DNA from: UBA6382 sp963600315
Lineage (GTDB): Bacteria > Bacteroidota > Bacteroidia > Bacteroidales > Bacteroidaceae
Assembly (NCBI GenBank): GCA_963600315.1
Contig: CAVCAW010000029.1
Coordinates: 10,930-74,929, forward strand
DNA length: 64,000 nt
Reading direction: 5' to 3'
The position numbers and the translations under genes were made by a program. The number at the start of each line of letters is the position of its first letter. The stretch's first letter is position 1. Under the pieces are notes generated by a model, which was not told where the DNA came from, did not search any database, and saw only the letters and a program-made list of their open reading frames with translations. Positions 26,809 through 36,018 of this stretch are shown here, piece after piece.

Positions 26809-29800
26809 ATGAAATACAGCATCAACAAGATACTCGTCCTCCTCTGTCTGCTCACGGCGGGATTCACCAATGCCGCAGCTGAAGACTATCTCTATGTCAT
26901 CACTGACAACAACGGAAACTTCCTTGCCAACAACAGCGGCACACTCAGCAACTCCACATCTTTCAACCCCAAGACCTGCGTGTGGACTTGCTCGGGGAAT
27001 GGTAGCGGAACATTGGCAAACCAGGGAAAATATCTGTATGCAAGCCTTTCTGCATTTAGCTCTTATTCGCTGTCAATAAATTCAAATTCCACAGAGTGGA
27101 CGATATCTGGCAATAAAGTATATACTGGTTATCTTAATTCTTATTATATACAATTCAGTAACAACAGTTGGTCGACAAACAAATCCACGACCAATGCAGC
27201 CTCTTGCTACAGCGCAACCAAGGTCTCCACTGAAGCTGTAAAAAACTTGTCTGTCGAAGGCGACAAGAAGCAGGAGCTCAAGCACGTAGGTGACCGCCGC
27301 AGCTACAATGCCAAGATGTCGTATACCCCAGCCTACAACACCTGGACATTCAACGGCACTTCCTACTACTCATCCACCGACGACTCCTACGTAAGCACCA
27401 ACGCTCCCGAAGCCATCACCAACAAGGCTAACTACAAGTGGAGCAGTTCAGCATCGTCCAACGTCAAAATGACCACCGATGACACCGACGACAGTAAAGC
27501 CACAGCCAGCTATGACAGCCGAATCACCACGCAAGACGAAAGCGACCAAGGTGAAGTGTCACTCATGGTCACGGCTACCATTCCCGCCAGCAGTAGCAGC
27601 TTCTTGACCAGCGACATCATCGAGACGGCATCTGTCACCGAGACCTTGCTCACACGCAGCGTAGCCACCATCACTGCCAACGTTGACAAAAGCACCATCA
27701 GCATTGACGAAACAGCCAAAATCACCGCCACCGCATCGTCGGGCGGCACCATAAGCTATTCGTCAAGCAATACCGACATAGCCACCGTCAGCACCGACGG
27801 CACCGTCACCGCCGTCAGCACTGGTGGAGCGGAGACTGCCACTGTCACCATCACCCTGACTACACCGCAGACCGACGACTACGAAGCTGCTAGCTCCACC
27901 GTCGACATCACGGTGACCCGGCGGCCCAACCCTGTGGCTGCCGCTGCCGACAAGACAGAACTCTACGTTGGCGAGACAGCCAAAATTACCGTCAGCCAAA
28001 ACACATCGGGCGGCACCATCAGCTATTTGTCAGAAAACGAAGCTCTCGCCACCGTGGGCAGCGACGGAACCATCACCGCAGTCAGCACCGGCGGCGTGTC
28101 ATCAGCCTCAGTGGCTATAAAGGTGACTTCGGCACAGTCTGGCGACTATCAAGTCGGCACCTCCTACGTCATCGTTTCAATCAAGAAGCGTCCCACCACG
28201 CTGAGCCTCGCCTACGACAAGTCGACCACCACCTACGGCAACCAAGCCCCCGTTCTGACGCAGTGCAAACTGACCGATGCCACCACCGGCAGCGAAATCT
28301 CCGGCAACGTGTCGTTCACTTCGTCCAGCCAGTGCATCACCCTCAACAATGCCATGGGTGAACTCACCGTCCACAAGGCGGGCACCGCAGTCATCACCGC
28401 CACCTTCACCGGCAACGACACCTACGATGCCGCAACAGCCAAATTCACAATAACCGTCAACAAGGCACCCACACTACTCACTTTTCCGCAAAGTGACTAC
28501 GTGGCACAGCTGAGCCACACCTTCACGTCGCCCACCGCTACACTCATGCCAGCAGAGGCAGGCAACGTGACCTATAGCTTCACCAGCGACACCGACGGAC
28601 TGATAACCATCAACTCCACCACCGGCGAGGTACAGACCAACACCCTCACCGGCACAGCCACCGTCACCGCCACCTTTGCAGGCAACGACTGCTACGAGGC
28701 AGCTACTGCGTCCTACACACTGCTCGTGTCGACAAAGGCCATGCCTACGCTGTCTGCCTCCGTCAAACCCCTCTTCTATGTTGACGAGACAAACCAAGCC
28801 ACTGCCTCCACCAACAGCACCAATGGCTGCAAGTTTGAGAGCACCGACACCGACGTCATCACAGTAGACGCCGATGGCACCATCACTGCCGTAGGCGAAG
28901 GCTATGCAGCTGTCAGGGTAACATCACTCGAAGACGACACCTATGTGGAGTATTACGAAGACTACCCTATCAACGTCTTCCGCTACCCCACCCAACTCAC
29001 TTTTTCTTATCCGCAAACCATCTATTTCACCGACCACGAGGGAGAAATCAGTCCGTCGCTATCACTCATCGAGACGGCTACAAACACCACGGTAGACTTC
29101 GGCTCGCTGATGTCCTTCAATACCTCAGATGCCAACGTAGTCACCGTCGATGCCCTCACAGGTCACGTGACCATCAAGGGCAGCGGCATCGCTGTCGTTA
29201 CAGCCACCTACGGAGGTAATCGCAAATATCAATCCACGTCAAGCACTTTCATAATGATGATTAACTACGCCTCTAAGCCAGGTTCATTCATCTATCTCAA
29301 AGACGCATCGGGCAACTACCTCTCTGCCGACGGCACCACAGTGAGCACCACCGCCACCCAAGACGCATCAGCCTTGATATGGTACGGCACAGACCGCTCA
29401 CTGCTCTTCTACCAGTGCGGTCGCTACCTTGGCTCAGCCGCACCGACGCTCGCCCCTGTCGTAGCTATGGGCGAGAGCGGCACCAGCTTCACCTACACCC
29501 ACACCGACGACAAGACTATCATCAGCGACGGCACGCAAAACCTCTCCATGAACGGCAACGACACCTGGACCGTCGAACAAGCCCTAAGTCTCCCCCTCAC
29601 ATTCAAGAGCGTAGGCCACGGCTACTCCACCCTCTACAGTCCCTGTGCACTGCAATGTCCTGCCGGCGTGACAGCCTTCTACCCCACCAGCCGCACTGCC
29701 GACGACACTGGAGCTGCCGACTACGTGATTACACTCCAGTCCTTGTTGGCGGGAGTTATTCCCAAGAACACCCCCGTGGTGCTCTACACTTCAGATATCG

Positions 29801-30213
29801 ACACCTACCAGTTCACCATCATCGACTCTGACACCACCACACCCAACGACCAGTGGAGCGGACTGGCAGGAACCATGCCCGCCATCACCACCGCATCGGC
29901 CTACCAGGGCACACAGTTCCCCTACACCCTGCAGCCCGACAAGTCAGGCTCGGCAGGCTTCTACCCCTGGCAGAGCAACTACCACTCCACCATCGAACCA
30001 TTCAGATGCTACATACCCGGTGCCAATGCGGCGCAGTCCAAGGGCTTCCGCTTCAGCATTAACAACGACGACGTCACCGGCATCAGCACAATCACTACCG
30101 ACACCGCTGACGACACCATCTACAACATCAATGGCACAGCGCTGGGCACCGAACTGAACACACTGCCGGCAGGCATCTATATCCGCAATGGCAAGAAGAT
30201 ACTCAAGCGTTAG
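26809..30213 (+). CDS. Secreted Ig-repeat (BIG2-like) surface protein with T9SS-type tail
   Basis: 1134 residues. Signal peptide to about residue 24 (TAGFTNAAAEDY), then an AT-rich-encoded region to about 135 that looks like a beta-trefoil (YLYVITDNNGNFLANN, GKYLYAS). About six Ig-like repeats of 85-95 residues follow between about 286 and 822; the first two carry bacterial Ig-like signatures (ITATASSGGTISYSSSN, TVSTDGTVTAVS). A second trefoil-like segment (FIYLKDASGNYLSADG, GRYLGSA) and a further beta domain lead to the C-terminus IYNINGTALG ... PAGIYIRNGKKILKR, which matches the T9SS type A tail style of Prevotella-like species. Last gene of the operon, 12 bp after the giant protein; the two are probably made together and may interact at the surface. 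Confidence 0.85.
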   Translation: MKYSINKILVLLCLLTAGFTNAAAEDYLYVITDNNGNFLANNSGTLSNSTSFNPKTCVWTCSGNGSGTLANQGKYLYASLSAFSSYSLSINSNSTEWTISGNKVYTGYLNSYYIQFSNNSWSTNKSTTNAASCYSATKVSTEAVKNLSVEGDKKQELKHVGDRRSYNAKMSYTPAYNTWTFNGTSYYSSTDDSYVSTNAPEAITNKANYKWSSSASSNVKMTTDDTDDSKATASYDSRITTQDESDQGEVSLMVTATIPASSSSFLTSDIIETASVTETLLTRSVATITANVDKSTISIDETAKITATASSGGTISYSSSNTDIATVSTDGTVTAVSTGGAETATVTITLTTPQTDDYEAASSTVDITVTRRPNPVAAAADKTELYVGETAKITVSQNTSGGTISYLSENEALATVGSDGTITAVSTGGVSSASVAIKVTSAQSGDYQVGTSYVIVSIKKRPTTLSLAYDKSTTTYGNQAPVLTQCKLTDATTGSEISGNVSFTSSSQCITLNNAMGELTVHKAGTAVITATFTGNDTYDAATAKFTITVNKAPTLLTFPQSDYVAQLSHTFTSPTATLMPAEAGNVTYSFTSDTDGLITINSTTGEVQTNTLTGTATVTATFAGNDCYEAATASYTLLVSTKAMPTLSASVKPLFYVDETNQATASTNSTNGCKFESTDTDVITVDADGTITAVGEGYAAVRVTSLEDDTYVEYYEDYPINVFRYPTQLTFSYPQTIYFTDHEGEISPSLSLIETATNTTVDFGSLMSFNTSDANVVTVDALTGHVTIKGSGIAVVTATYGGNRKYQSTSSTFIMMINYASKPGSFIYLKDASGNYLSADGTTVSTTATQDASALIWYGTDRSLLFYQCGRYLGSAAPTLAPVVAMGESGTSFTYTHTDDKTIISDGTQNLSMNGNDTWTVEQALSLPLTFKSVGHGYSTLYSPCALQCPAGVTAFYPTSRTADDTGAADYVITLQSLLAGVIPKNTPVVLYTSDIDTYQFTIIDSDTTTPNDQWSGLAGTMPAITTASAYQGTQFPYTLQPDKSGSAGFYPWQSNYHSTIEPFRCYIPGANAAQSKGFRFSINNDDVTGISTITTDTADDTIYNINGTALGTELNTLPAGIYIRNGKKILKR

Positions 30214-30290
30214 GCAACGGTCTCTTGGCTACCCCCCCCCAAGGCCATCCCGCCCGACAAGCGGCTCAAAAGTTCTAAGCTAACATATCA

Positions 30291-30328
30291 GGCAACCGAG
30301 ACACATCGTCCCGGTTGCCATTTTTTTT
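30291..30328 (+). terminator. Rho-independent terminator of the pilus operon
   Basis: GGCAACCG (30291-30298) pairs with CGGTTGCC (30312-30319) around a 13-nt loop, followed by eight T (30321-30328). It lies about 80 bp after the last gene of the operon. A run of nine C (30232-30240) sits between the stop codon and this hairpin. Confidence 0.85.
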
Positions 30329-30369
30329 GCCCTTAAATTATCAAGAGACCCTTTCAATTGCGAGACACC

Positions 30370-31624
30370 TCACAGCCCAAGGCTGTCTGGTTTCATCAAG
30401 AAATCCAGCAGTCCCCTCGTAAGGATGCCATTCTCATCACGCCAAGGCTTTATTCCATCTTTCACAATGATTATTTTCTTGAAAGAATCGTTTATTCGCA
30501 GTAATGAAGCCGTTTCCTGATAGCGTTTGTTTTCGTCGGGCAAGACCAAAGCAGATTGAATATAGTATCTCTGGTTACCTTCATTCACAACAAAATCCAC
30601 CTCGAGTTGCTGGCGTTGCCACTTACCTTCCCTGTCAACTAGGCGCTGCTCCACAACTCCGACATCCACCCCGCAACCTCTACGCTTCAATTCGTTGTAT
30701 ATGATGATATTCTCCATGATATGCGTTTCCTCCTGTTAGCGCATACCCAAAATAGCATTTCGCAATCCAAGATCAGAAAAATAATATTTCGCAAGACTGC
30801 CGATGTGTTTTTTACCCTTGACATCATATCTCTCTGACTTTTCTATCAAAAAAGCATCTTGCATATAGCCAAGATAACGGTCAATAGTTACCGAATCAAT
30901 GTTTACATTCTTAACACTCTTAAAACTATTTGCCAGTCTCGTAGGATTGTTGGGGGTACCTATGCAAGAAGCCACAATCCTTACAAGCTCTTCAAACTCC
31001 GCCTTATTTTTAATATGCTGTCGCTCTAAGATATCTATCAGATAAACACTTTCAAACAGATTGTTGAGGTAATCAATTTTCTTCTCTCTGTTTCGAGTGA
31101 CAATATATGTGGCAGTCCACCATAAGTATAATAGTCATTCCACGCTTCTGCAGGCGACAGCCCACTACCCTCACAGTATTCTGAAAGAGAAAGAGGATAG
31201 AGACGAATCTCGTCTCCTCGACCACGAAACTCCGTGACGATGTCGCTCGACAAGAATTTCGAATTGCTTCCAGTTACGTAAATATCGGCATTATCTATAC
31301 GCAGCAAACTATTCAAGACCTCTTCGAATCGAGGGACAATCTGAATTTCATCCAACAGAATATAGTAAAGCCGTCGTCCGTCATTCTTGCCTTTATACTC
31401 TTATATAGTGTTAGCGGCTCACGCAGACCAGTGCTTTCAATGTCATCAAGTGCTATCTGTATTATGTGATTAGCGTCGACACCAACATTGATTAAATATT
31501 GCTTGAACAATTTGAACAACAGATATGACTTACCACAACGCCTGATGCCCGTCACTATTTTAATCAGACCATTTTGCTTGCCGTCTATCAGTTGTTGTAA
31601 ATAGAAATCTCTCTTTATTTGCAT
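30370..31624 (-). pseudogene. Broken ATP-binding protein (AAA_14 plus DUF4143)
   Basis: Pieced together, the minus strand encodes a stand-alone ATPase of about 418 residues: MQIKRDFYLQQLIDGKQNG, Walker A (VTGIRRCGKSYLL), Walker B (YYILLDEIQ), sensor 1 (IYVTGSNSKFLSSDI), RLYPLSLSEY, then a DUF4143 C-terminus (LAKYYFSDLGLRNAI, IYNELKRRG, VDFVVNEG). It is disrupted three times: a frameshift near 31400 (before the Walker B strand), a one-base frameshift near 31083 (in ETER/KKIDYL) and an in-frame TAA at 30736-30738 where CAA (Gln) is expected in RQQEETH. It cannot make a full-length product. Such genes are frequent and often decayed in Bacteroidales; their role is unclear. Two palindromes lie upstream of the start. 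Confidence 0.88.
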
Positions 31625-31636
31625 AACATCTTGTCT

Positions 31637-31676
31637 TACGCGGAATTTTTGGCAACATTGCCAAAAATTCCGCGTA
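31637..31676. repeat. Perfect 40-bp palindrome just upstream of the ATPase pseudogene
   Basis: Two perfect 18-bp arms (31637-31654 and 31659-31676; core CGCGGAATTTTTGGCA) around ACAT. It ends only 12 bp before the ATG at 31624 on the minus strand, so in the mRNA it would form a very stable hairpin covering the ribosome-binding region. Operator, translational lock or repeat-element origin are all possible. Confidence 0.85.
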
Positions 31677-31734
31677 CAGATTGTCTCTTTTTATTTGACT
31701 GATGCCACATTAAAAGTCACATAACGCCGCATAA

Positions 31735-31766
31735 TTAGCGACAAAATTGGCATCTTTTGTCGCTAA
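31735..31766. repeat. Perfect 12-bp inverted repeat between the ATPase pseudogene and trpB
   Basis: TTAGCGACAAAA (31735-31746) and TTTTGTCGCTAA (31755-31766) around TTGGCATC. It lies about 59 bp beyond the larger palindrome and 115 bp before the trpB -33 element. Could be an operator or the remains of another palindromic element. The rest of the 325-bp gap between the pseudogene and trpB shows only the trpB promoter. Confidence 0.7.
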
Positions 31767-31881
31767 GCCAAACAATAACGCTTAACATCTCTACTCATGC
31801 GCCATCTATGTGCCCTAAATATCTCCAAAGAGTCAACAACATGATGCTGCCCTACTCCCTAACCCGAAGAAATTCGTTAAC

Positions 31882-31913
31882 TTTGACTGCGCATTTCACC
31901 AACATAGTTTTAT
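31882..31913 (+). promoter_or_regulatory. Promoter of trpB
   Basis: TTTG at 31882-31885, a 19-bp spacer, then TAGTTTTAT at 31905-31913, close to the consensus TAnnTTTGY (A in place of G). The predicted leader to the ATG at 31950 is about 30 nt. Confidence 0.6.
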
Positions 31914-31949
31914 TCAGACACAAATTATCATCATAAAACACATAAAGAC

Positions 31950-33314
31950 ATGACAAAACAAAAAAGATTTTTCCTCACCGAAGAGGAAATCCCGACGCAT
32001 TGGTACAACATCCAGGCCGACATGCCCAACAAGCCCCTGCCAATGCTCAACCCCGCCACCAAGCAGCCCGTGAAGGCCGAAGACCTCTTCCCGGTGTTTG
32101 CCGAAGAGCTGTGCCGCCAAGAGCTCAACACCGTCGACCCTTGGATACACATTCCAGAGCCGGTCAGAGACATGTATAAGTACTATCGCTCCACCCCATT
32201 GGTGAGAGCCTACGGCCTGGAGCAGGCACTCGGCACGCCCGCCCACATCTACTTCAAAAACGAGAGCGTCAGTCCCGTGGGGAGCCACAAACTCAATTCG
32301 GCCATACCACAGGCATACTATTGCAAACAACAAGGCATCACCAACGTGACCACCGAGACAGGAGCCGGCCAGTGGGGAGCCGCCCTCTCCTATGCCGCCA
32401 GCGTCTTCGGACTCAACTGCACCGTCTTCCAAGTGAAGATATCCTATCAGCAGAAGCCCTACCGCCGCAGCATCATGGAGACCTACGGCGCTGAGGTACA
32501 CCCCTCGCCCTCTGACGTGACCAAGGTGGGACGCGCAGTGCTCGCCAAGGACCCCGACAACCGCGGTTCGCTCGGCACAGCCATCTCCGAAGCCCTCGAG
32601 CGCGCCTTGGAGACACCCAACTGCCGCTACGTGCTCGGCTCGGTGCTCAACCACGTGTCGCTCCATCAAACCGTCATCGGACTTGAGGCTGAGAAGCAGA
32701 TGGAGAAAGCCGGCGAATATCCCGACATCGTCATCGCCTGCTTTGGCGGTGGCAGCAACTTCGGCGGCTGCGCCTTCCCCTTCATGCGCCACAACTTCCT
32801 CGACGGCAAGAAGACCCGCTTCATTGCAGCCGAACCCACCTGCGCCCCCAAGCTCACACGCGGCATCTTCCAGTATGACTTCGGCGACCTGGCAGGCACC
32901 ACACCGCTCATACCGATGTATACCCTCGGCCACGACTTCATGCCAGCCAGCATCCATGCCGGCGGACTGAGGTTCCACGGCGCAGGTTCCATCGTGAGCC
33001 AGCTCATCAAGGACAACATCATGGAGGCTGTCGACATAGCCCAGACCGAGACATTCCGCGCTGCCACCATTTTCGCCAAGGCCGAGGGCATCATTCCCGC
33101 CCCCGAGAGCAGCCACGCCATAGCCGCCGCCATACGCGAGGCTATCAAGTGCAAGGAGACTGGCGAGGAGAAGGTAATACTCTTCAACCTCTCGGGCCAC
33201 GGCCTTATCGATATGACAGCCTACGACCAATACCACGAAGGTCAACTGCAAGACTACGACGTGACCGACCAGGAGATATCACAGTTCACCTCGTCGCTCG
33301 AACATATCATCTAA
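31950..33314 (+). CDS. trpB: TrpB2-type tryptophan synthase beta chain
   Basis: 454 residues, the usual length of the TrpB2 group, which is longer at the N-terminus than classical TrpB. It is a PLP enzyme condensing indole and serine to tryptophan. The PLP lysine is Lys114 in GSHKLNSA; other family blocks are YFKNESVSPVGSHK, TTETGAGQWGAALSYA, the phosphate-binding ACFGGGSNFGG and EGIIPAPESSHA. No trpA or other trp genes are adjacent, which fits TrpB2 acting alone as an indole-salvage enzyme or with a distant partner. It has its own promoter and terminator and so is monocistronic. Family certain; whether it serves biosynthesis or salvage is not visible here. Confidence 0.93.
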   Translation: MTKQKRFFLTEEEIPTHWYNIQADMPNKPLPMLNPATKQPVKAEDLFPVFAEELCRQELNTVDPWIHIPEPVRDMYKYYRSTPLVRAYGLEQALGTPAHIYFKNESVSPVGSHKLNSAIPQAYYCKQQGITNVTTETGAGQWGAALSYAASVFGLNCTVFQVKISYQQKPYRRSIMETYGAEVHPSPSDVTKVGRAVLAKDPDNRGSLGTAISEALERALETPNCRYVLGSVLNHVSLHQTVIGLEAEKQMEKAGEYPDIVIACFGGGSNFGGCAFPFMRHNFLDGKKTRFIAAEPTCAPKLTRGIFQYDFGDLAGTTPLIPMYTLGHDFMPASIHAGGLRFHGAGSIVSQLIKDNIMEAVDIAQTETFRAATIFAKAEGIIPAPESSHAIAAAIREAIKCKETGEEKVILFNLSGHGLIDMTAYDQYHEGQLQDYDVTDQEISQFTSSLEHII

Positions 33315-33371
33315 CCTCCTCCGTAGAGGACAGGCGCACACAGCAGCCACTTAGCCACCTTGCGCCCCCCA

Positions 33372-33413
33372 GTGCGGAACAGCTTTCTTCTAAGCTGTTC
33401 CGCACTTTTTTTT
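33372..33413 (+). terminator. Terminator of trpB
   Basis: A perfect 14-bp stem (33372-33385 with 33392-33405; GTGCGGAACAGCTT) around TCTTCT, followed by eight T. Confidence 0.92.
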
Positions 33414-33457
33414 GCACCTGCCAAATCGCCTCACCCCAAAAAGCCTTGCCACAACTA

Positions 33458-33488
33458 TTGTTTTATAGCTTTTCTTGACTACCTTTGC
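33458..33488 (+). promoter_or_regulatory. Promoter of the BACON/NPCBM protein gene
   Basis: TTG at 33458-33460, 19-bp spacer, TACCTTTGC at 33480-33488. An upstream ATG at 33475 in the same frame lies inside this promoter, so translation must start at the ATG at 33511. Confidence 0.7.
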
Positions 33489-33510
33489 AAATCCAAAAAC
33501 ACACAAGCCC

Positions 33511-34359
33511 ATGAAGCCTATCACTAACCTTTTGCGCACACTACCACTGGTCATAGCGACAATGGCAGCCCTCGCTGCTACAGCCGACGACAAATTCTAC
33601 CAACCGCGCGAACTGATACAAGTGAGCGACGACAACGTGCAGATGGCATACAACCAGCTCTCCGCCAGCGTAGCCGTGCAGACCAAGTCGACATGTGAGT
33701 TCTACTGCCGCAGCCCGTGGCTCAATGCCTCTCTCGACGGCAACACCATCCACATCACCGCCACCGAGAACCCCCTCTTCGTGCCACGCACCGCCAAGAT
33801 TATCATCACCACCCGCAAGGAGAACGTGTCGCGCGTAATCAGCGTGACGCAAAATCCCGAGGCCGGCCACAACGAGCACTTCATACTGCCCGTCCGAGCC
33901 AACATCTACCCCATGACCGACATGGACCTGACCAAAGCCACCCACGACCCCTACATCAGCACCGTGCTCAAGAACCGCGCCGTGGAGAGCAACAAGCCCA
34001 AGCTCAAGAACAACACCTACCAAACGACCATTGGCACCCATGCGCCATCCTCGTTCAAGATAAAGCTCAACGGAGCCACACGCTTCACTACCGACCTTGG
34101 CATTGATGACGCAGTCCTCAACAAAGATGCCAACAGCAACGGCGACGCCACCTACAAGATAATGCTCGACGGGCAGGAAGTTGCCAGCGGGCGCATCACC
34201 ATAACCGACCACGACGCCGTGCGCATCGACATCGACACCAACGGTGCCAAAATCCTCGAAATAGTCTTCGATCCCAACGGCTCCAACTGGGGAGACCACA
34301 TCGATATGGGCAACCCCCATTTCGAAATCTCCACCGACAAGCCAATACTGATAGACTAA
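33511..34359 (+). CDS. Secreted protein with BACON-like and NPCBM-like domains
   Basis: 282 residues from the ATG at 33511. Signal peptide MKPITNLLRTLPLVIATMAALAATA. Residues about 40-115 form a BACON/Ig-like strand pattern ending VSRVISVTQNP, typical of Bacteroidetes carbohydrate-associated proteins. Residues about 122-280 resemble an NPCBM carbohydrate-binding module (YQTTIGTHAPSSFKIKLNGATRFTTDLGIDD, YKIMLDGQEVASG, ILEIVFDPNGSNWGDHIDMGNPHFE). A catalytic domain is missing, so it is likely a periplasmic or surface glycan-binding protein. It is followed after 19 bp by a membrane protein gene. Domain calls are by pattern and moderately secure. Confidence 0.7.
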   Translation: MKPITNLLRTLPLVIATMAALAATADDKFYQPRELIQVSDDNVQMAYNQLSASVAVQTKSTCEFYCRSPWLNASLDGNTIHITATENPLFVPRTAKIIITTRKENVSRVISVTQNPEAGHNEHFILPVRANIYPMTDMDLTKATHDPYISTVLKNRAVESNKPKLKNNTYQTTIGTHAPSSFKIKLNGATRFTTDLGIDDAVLNKDANSNGDATYKIMLDGQEVASGRITITDHDAVRIDIDTNGAKILEIVFDPNGSNWGDHIDMGNPHFEISTDKPILID

Positions 34360-34378
34360 CCCCCCCACTCACACCACC

Positions 34379-35338
34379 ATGCCAACCACCCTCCCACAAT
34401 CCACCAAGACACGCATAACCACGTCGACAGCCATGCTGCCGTTATCCATAGCCTGGGCATGCGGACTGTGGCTTGTCGACACCGACTTCTCATTGATGTC
34501 GATACTGGCTCTGGTCACACTGCTGGTGAGCACCATCGTGCTGCGCGCCTACAGCAATGACGTGCAGTTCATCAGAGTGCGCAGTTGGGCAGTGTCGTCG
34601 CTCTTCATAGTCATCAGCGCTCTCGGTGCCCACACCTACGGCTGGTCGCCGCTAAGCCAGGCGGGCGGTCTGCTGCTGCTCACCTACACCATAGGTCTGC
34701 TGCTGTCTCACACGTCCTCCACACCCCAGGCACCCGTGCTCGCAGCCTCCGCTTCACTCTCCCTGCTCACCATGATTATGCCGCAACTGGCATGGCTCTT
34801 GCCGCTGTGCCTGCTGTCGCTGCTAATACCCCTCCGTTCGCTCACGCTGCGTTCGCTCTTGGCCATAGTGTTCGGACTACTGCTGCCCTACCTCGCCTTC
34901 GTGGGCTGGCACCTATACTACGGTTCGGCCAACGAAGCCCTCCAGGCTTTGGCAACAGCCGCCGTTACCTATAGTCTGCCACAGCTGTCGGACATAGCCG
35001 CAGTCAACAACCCATGTGACAACCTCGCCGCCCCCCATCTCTACCGACTGGCGATGTGCCTGTTTGGCCTCATAGGTATTGTCCACTATCTGCACACGCG
35101 CTATGCCGACAAACTGCACACGCGCATCTACTATGCCGCCATCGTCATGCACTGGCCCGCCATAGCACTCCTGCAATTCTTCACCACTGGCTGTGACTCG
35201 CTGCTAGCCTCCCTTACGGCACTCTACGGCGGCATACTGCTGGCTCACTATTTTGTTTTCTCACGGGGTTGGATAGCCAACACCCTGTTTTGGATATTCT
35301 TTCTGCTATGCTGCTATTTGACATTTCCGGTTTTCTGA
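34379..35338 (+). CDS. Polytopic inner-membrane protein of unknown function
   Basis: 319 residues with roughly eight to ten hydrophobic segments (for example LSIAWACGLWLV, SILALVTLLVSTIVL, LLTMIMPQLAWLLPL, LAIVFGLLLPYLAFV, TLFWIFFLLCCYLTF) and short, basic loops. I do not recognise the family and see no catalytic motif. It lies 19 bp after the NPCBM protein, and its last 31 bp overlap the probable start of the following DedA-like gene, suggesting a three-gene transcript from the promoter at 33458. Transport or envelope function is plausible but unproven. Confidence 0.7.
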   Translation: MPTTLPQSTKTRITTSTAMLPLSIAWACGLWLVDTDFSLMSILALVTLLVSTIVLRAYSNDVQFIRVRSWAVSSLFIVISALGAHTYGWSPLSQAGGLLLLTYTIGLLLSHTSSTPQAPVLAASASLSLLTMIMPQLAWLLPLCLLSLLIPLRSLTLRSLLAIVFGLLLPYLAFVGWHLYYGSANEALQALATAAVTYSLPQLSDIAAVNNPCDNLAAPHLYRLAMCLFGLIGIVHYLHTRYADKLHTRIYYAAIVMHWPAIALLQFFTTGCDSLLASLTALYGGILLAHYFVFSRGWIANTLFWIFFLLCCYLTFPVF

Positions 35339-35763
35339 TTGACTACGGCTATGTAGGCATGGGCGTGGCAGCCTTCCTGGCTGGCAGCGTTGTCCCCTTC
35401 AGCTCCGAAGCCGTGTTGACCGCACTCTACGCTGGCGGTCTCAACCTGTGGACCTTGGTAATCGCCAGCACCGTGGGCAACGTGCTGGGCGGCATATTCA
35501 ACTACATCATAGGTCGCATGTGCAACGAGGGTTGGGTCTACCGCCTGTTTCGCATCAAGCCCGAGAAACTCGGCTCCACCAAGGAGAAAGTGCGCAAATA
35601 TGGCGCATGGACCGGACTCTTCTCAAGCATACCCATAGTGGGCGATGCCATAACCATCGCCCTCGGCATACTACGCGTAAACTTCGCCAAAGCACTAGTG
35701 TCCATGACCATAGGCAAGACCGTGCGCTACATAGCACTCGCCCTCATTCTCGACAGCCTGTAG
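35308..35763 (+). CDS. YqaA/DedA-like (SNARE-associated) membrane protein
   Basis: 151 residues from the ATG at 35308; an ATG at 35269 in frame would add 13 residues. Features of the family are GVAAFLAGSVVPFSSEAVL near the N-terminus, ASTVGNVLGGIFNYIIGRM, and the GLFSSIPIVGDAITIALGILRVN block with a conserved Pro-x-x-Gly-Asp region. DedA-superfamily proteins are linked to lipid (undecaprenyl-phosphate or phospholipid) translocation; the short YqaA subgroup is less studied. It overlaps the upstream membrane-protein gene by 31 bp in another frame. Confidence 0.8.
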   Translation: MLLFDISGFLIDYGYVGMGVAAFLAGSVVPFSSEAVLTALYAGGLNLWTLVIASTVGNVLGGIFNYIIGRMCNEGWVYRLFRIKPEKLGSTKEKVRKYGAWTGLFSSIPIVGDAITIALGILRVNFAKALVSMTIGKTVRYIALALILDSL

Positions 35764-35766
35764 CAA

Positions 35767-35946
35767 CACGGAGTCAAACCATGATTCAAGCCGGCAGTCC
35801 GAGACAAAGACCTCATAGACCGCCACCTCGACAAAATCATGAATGCCGACTAGAGGCAGTTCTCCATCGAAGACGGCGACTCCAATACTCCCTACATCAA
35901 GAAAGTGCGCATAGTGACCACCGTGACCTATTCGCTCAAAGATTAA
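35767..35946 (+). pseudogene. Remnant of the 3' end of an unidentified gene
   Basis: Directly after the DedA-like gene one frame reads GVKP, stop, FKPAVRDKDLIDRHLDKIMNAD, stop, RQFSIEDGDSNTPYIKKVRI ... TYSLKD, stop. The sequence has ordinary coding character apart from two stops and no start, so it is best seen as a decayed or truncated gene tail. I do not recognise the parent protein. Confidence 0.5.
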
Positions 35947-36018
35947 CCCGCCATCGCCCCCTCCCTACGCCACTCGCAGCAATGCGGGCGGCACAACAAC
36001 GGCACTGCCATCAGTGCA

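Noticed and set aside
31914..33251. 445-residue minus-strand frame opposite trpB
   Set aside because: Shadow of a clear PLP enzyme; its composition is Val/Gly/Ala/His-rich without a domain.
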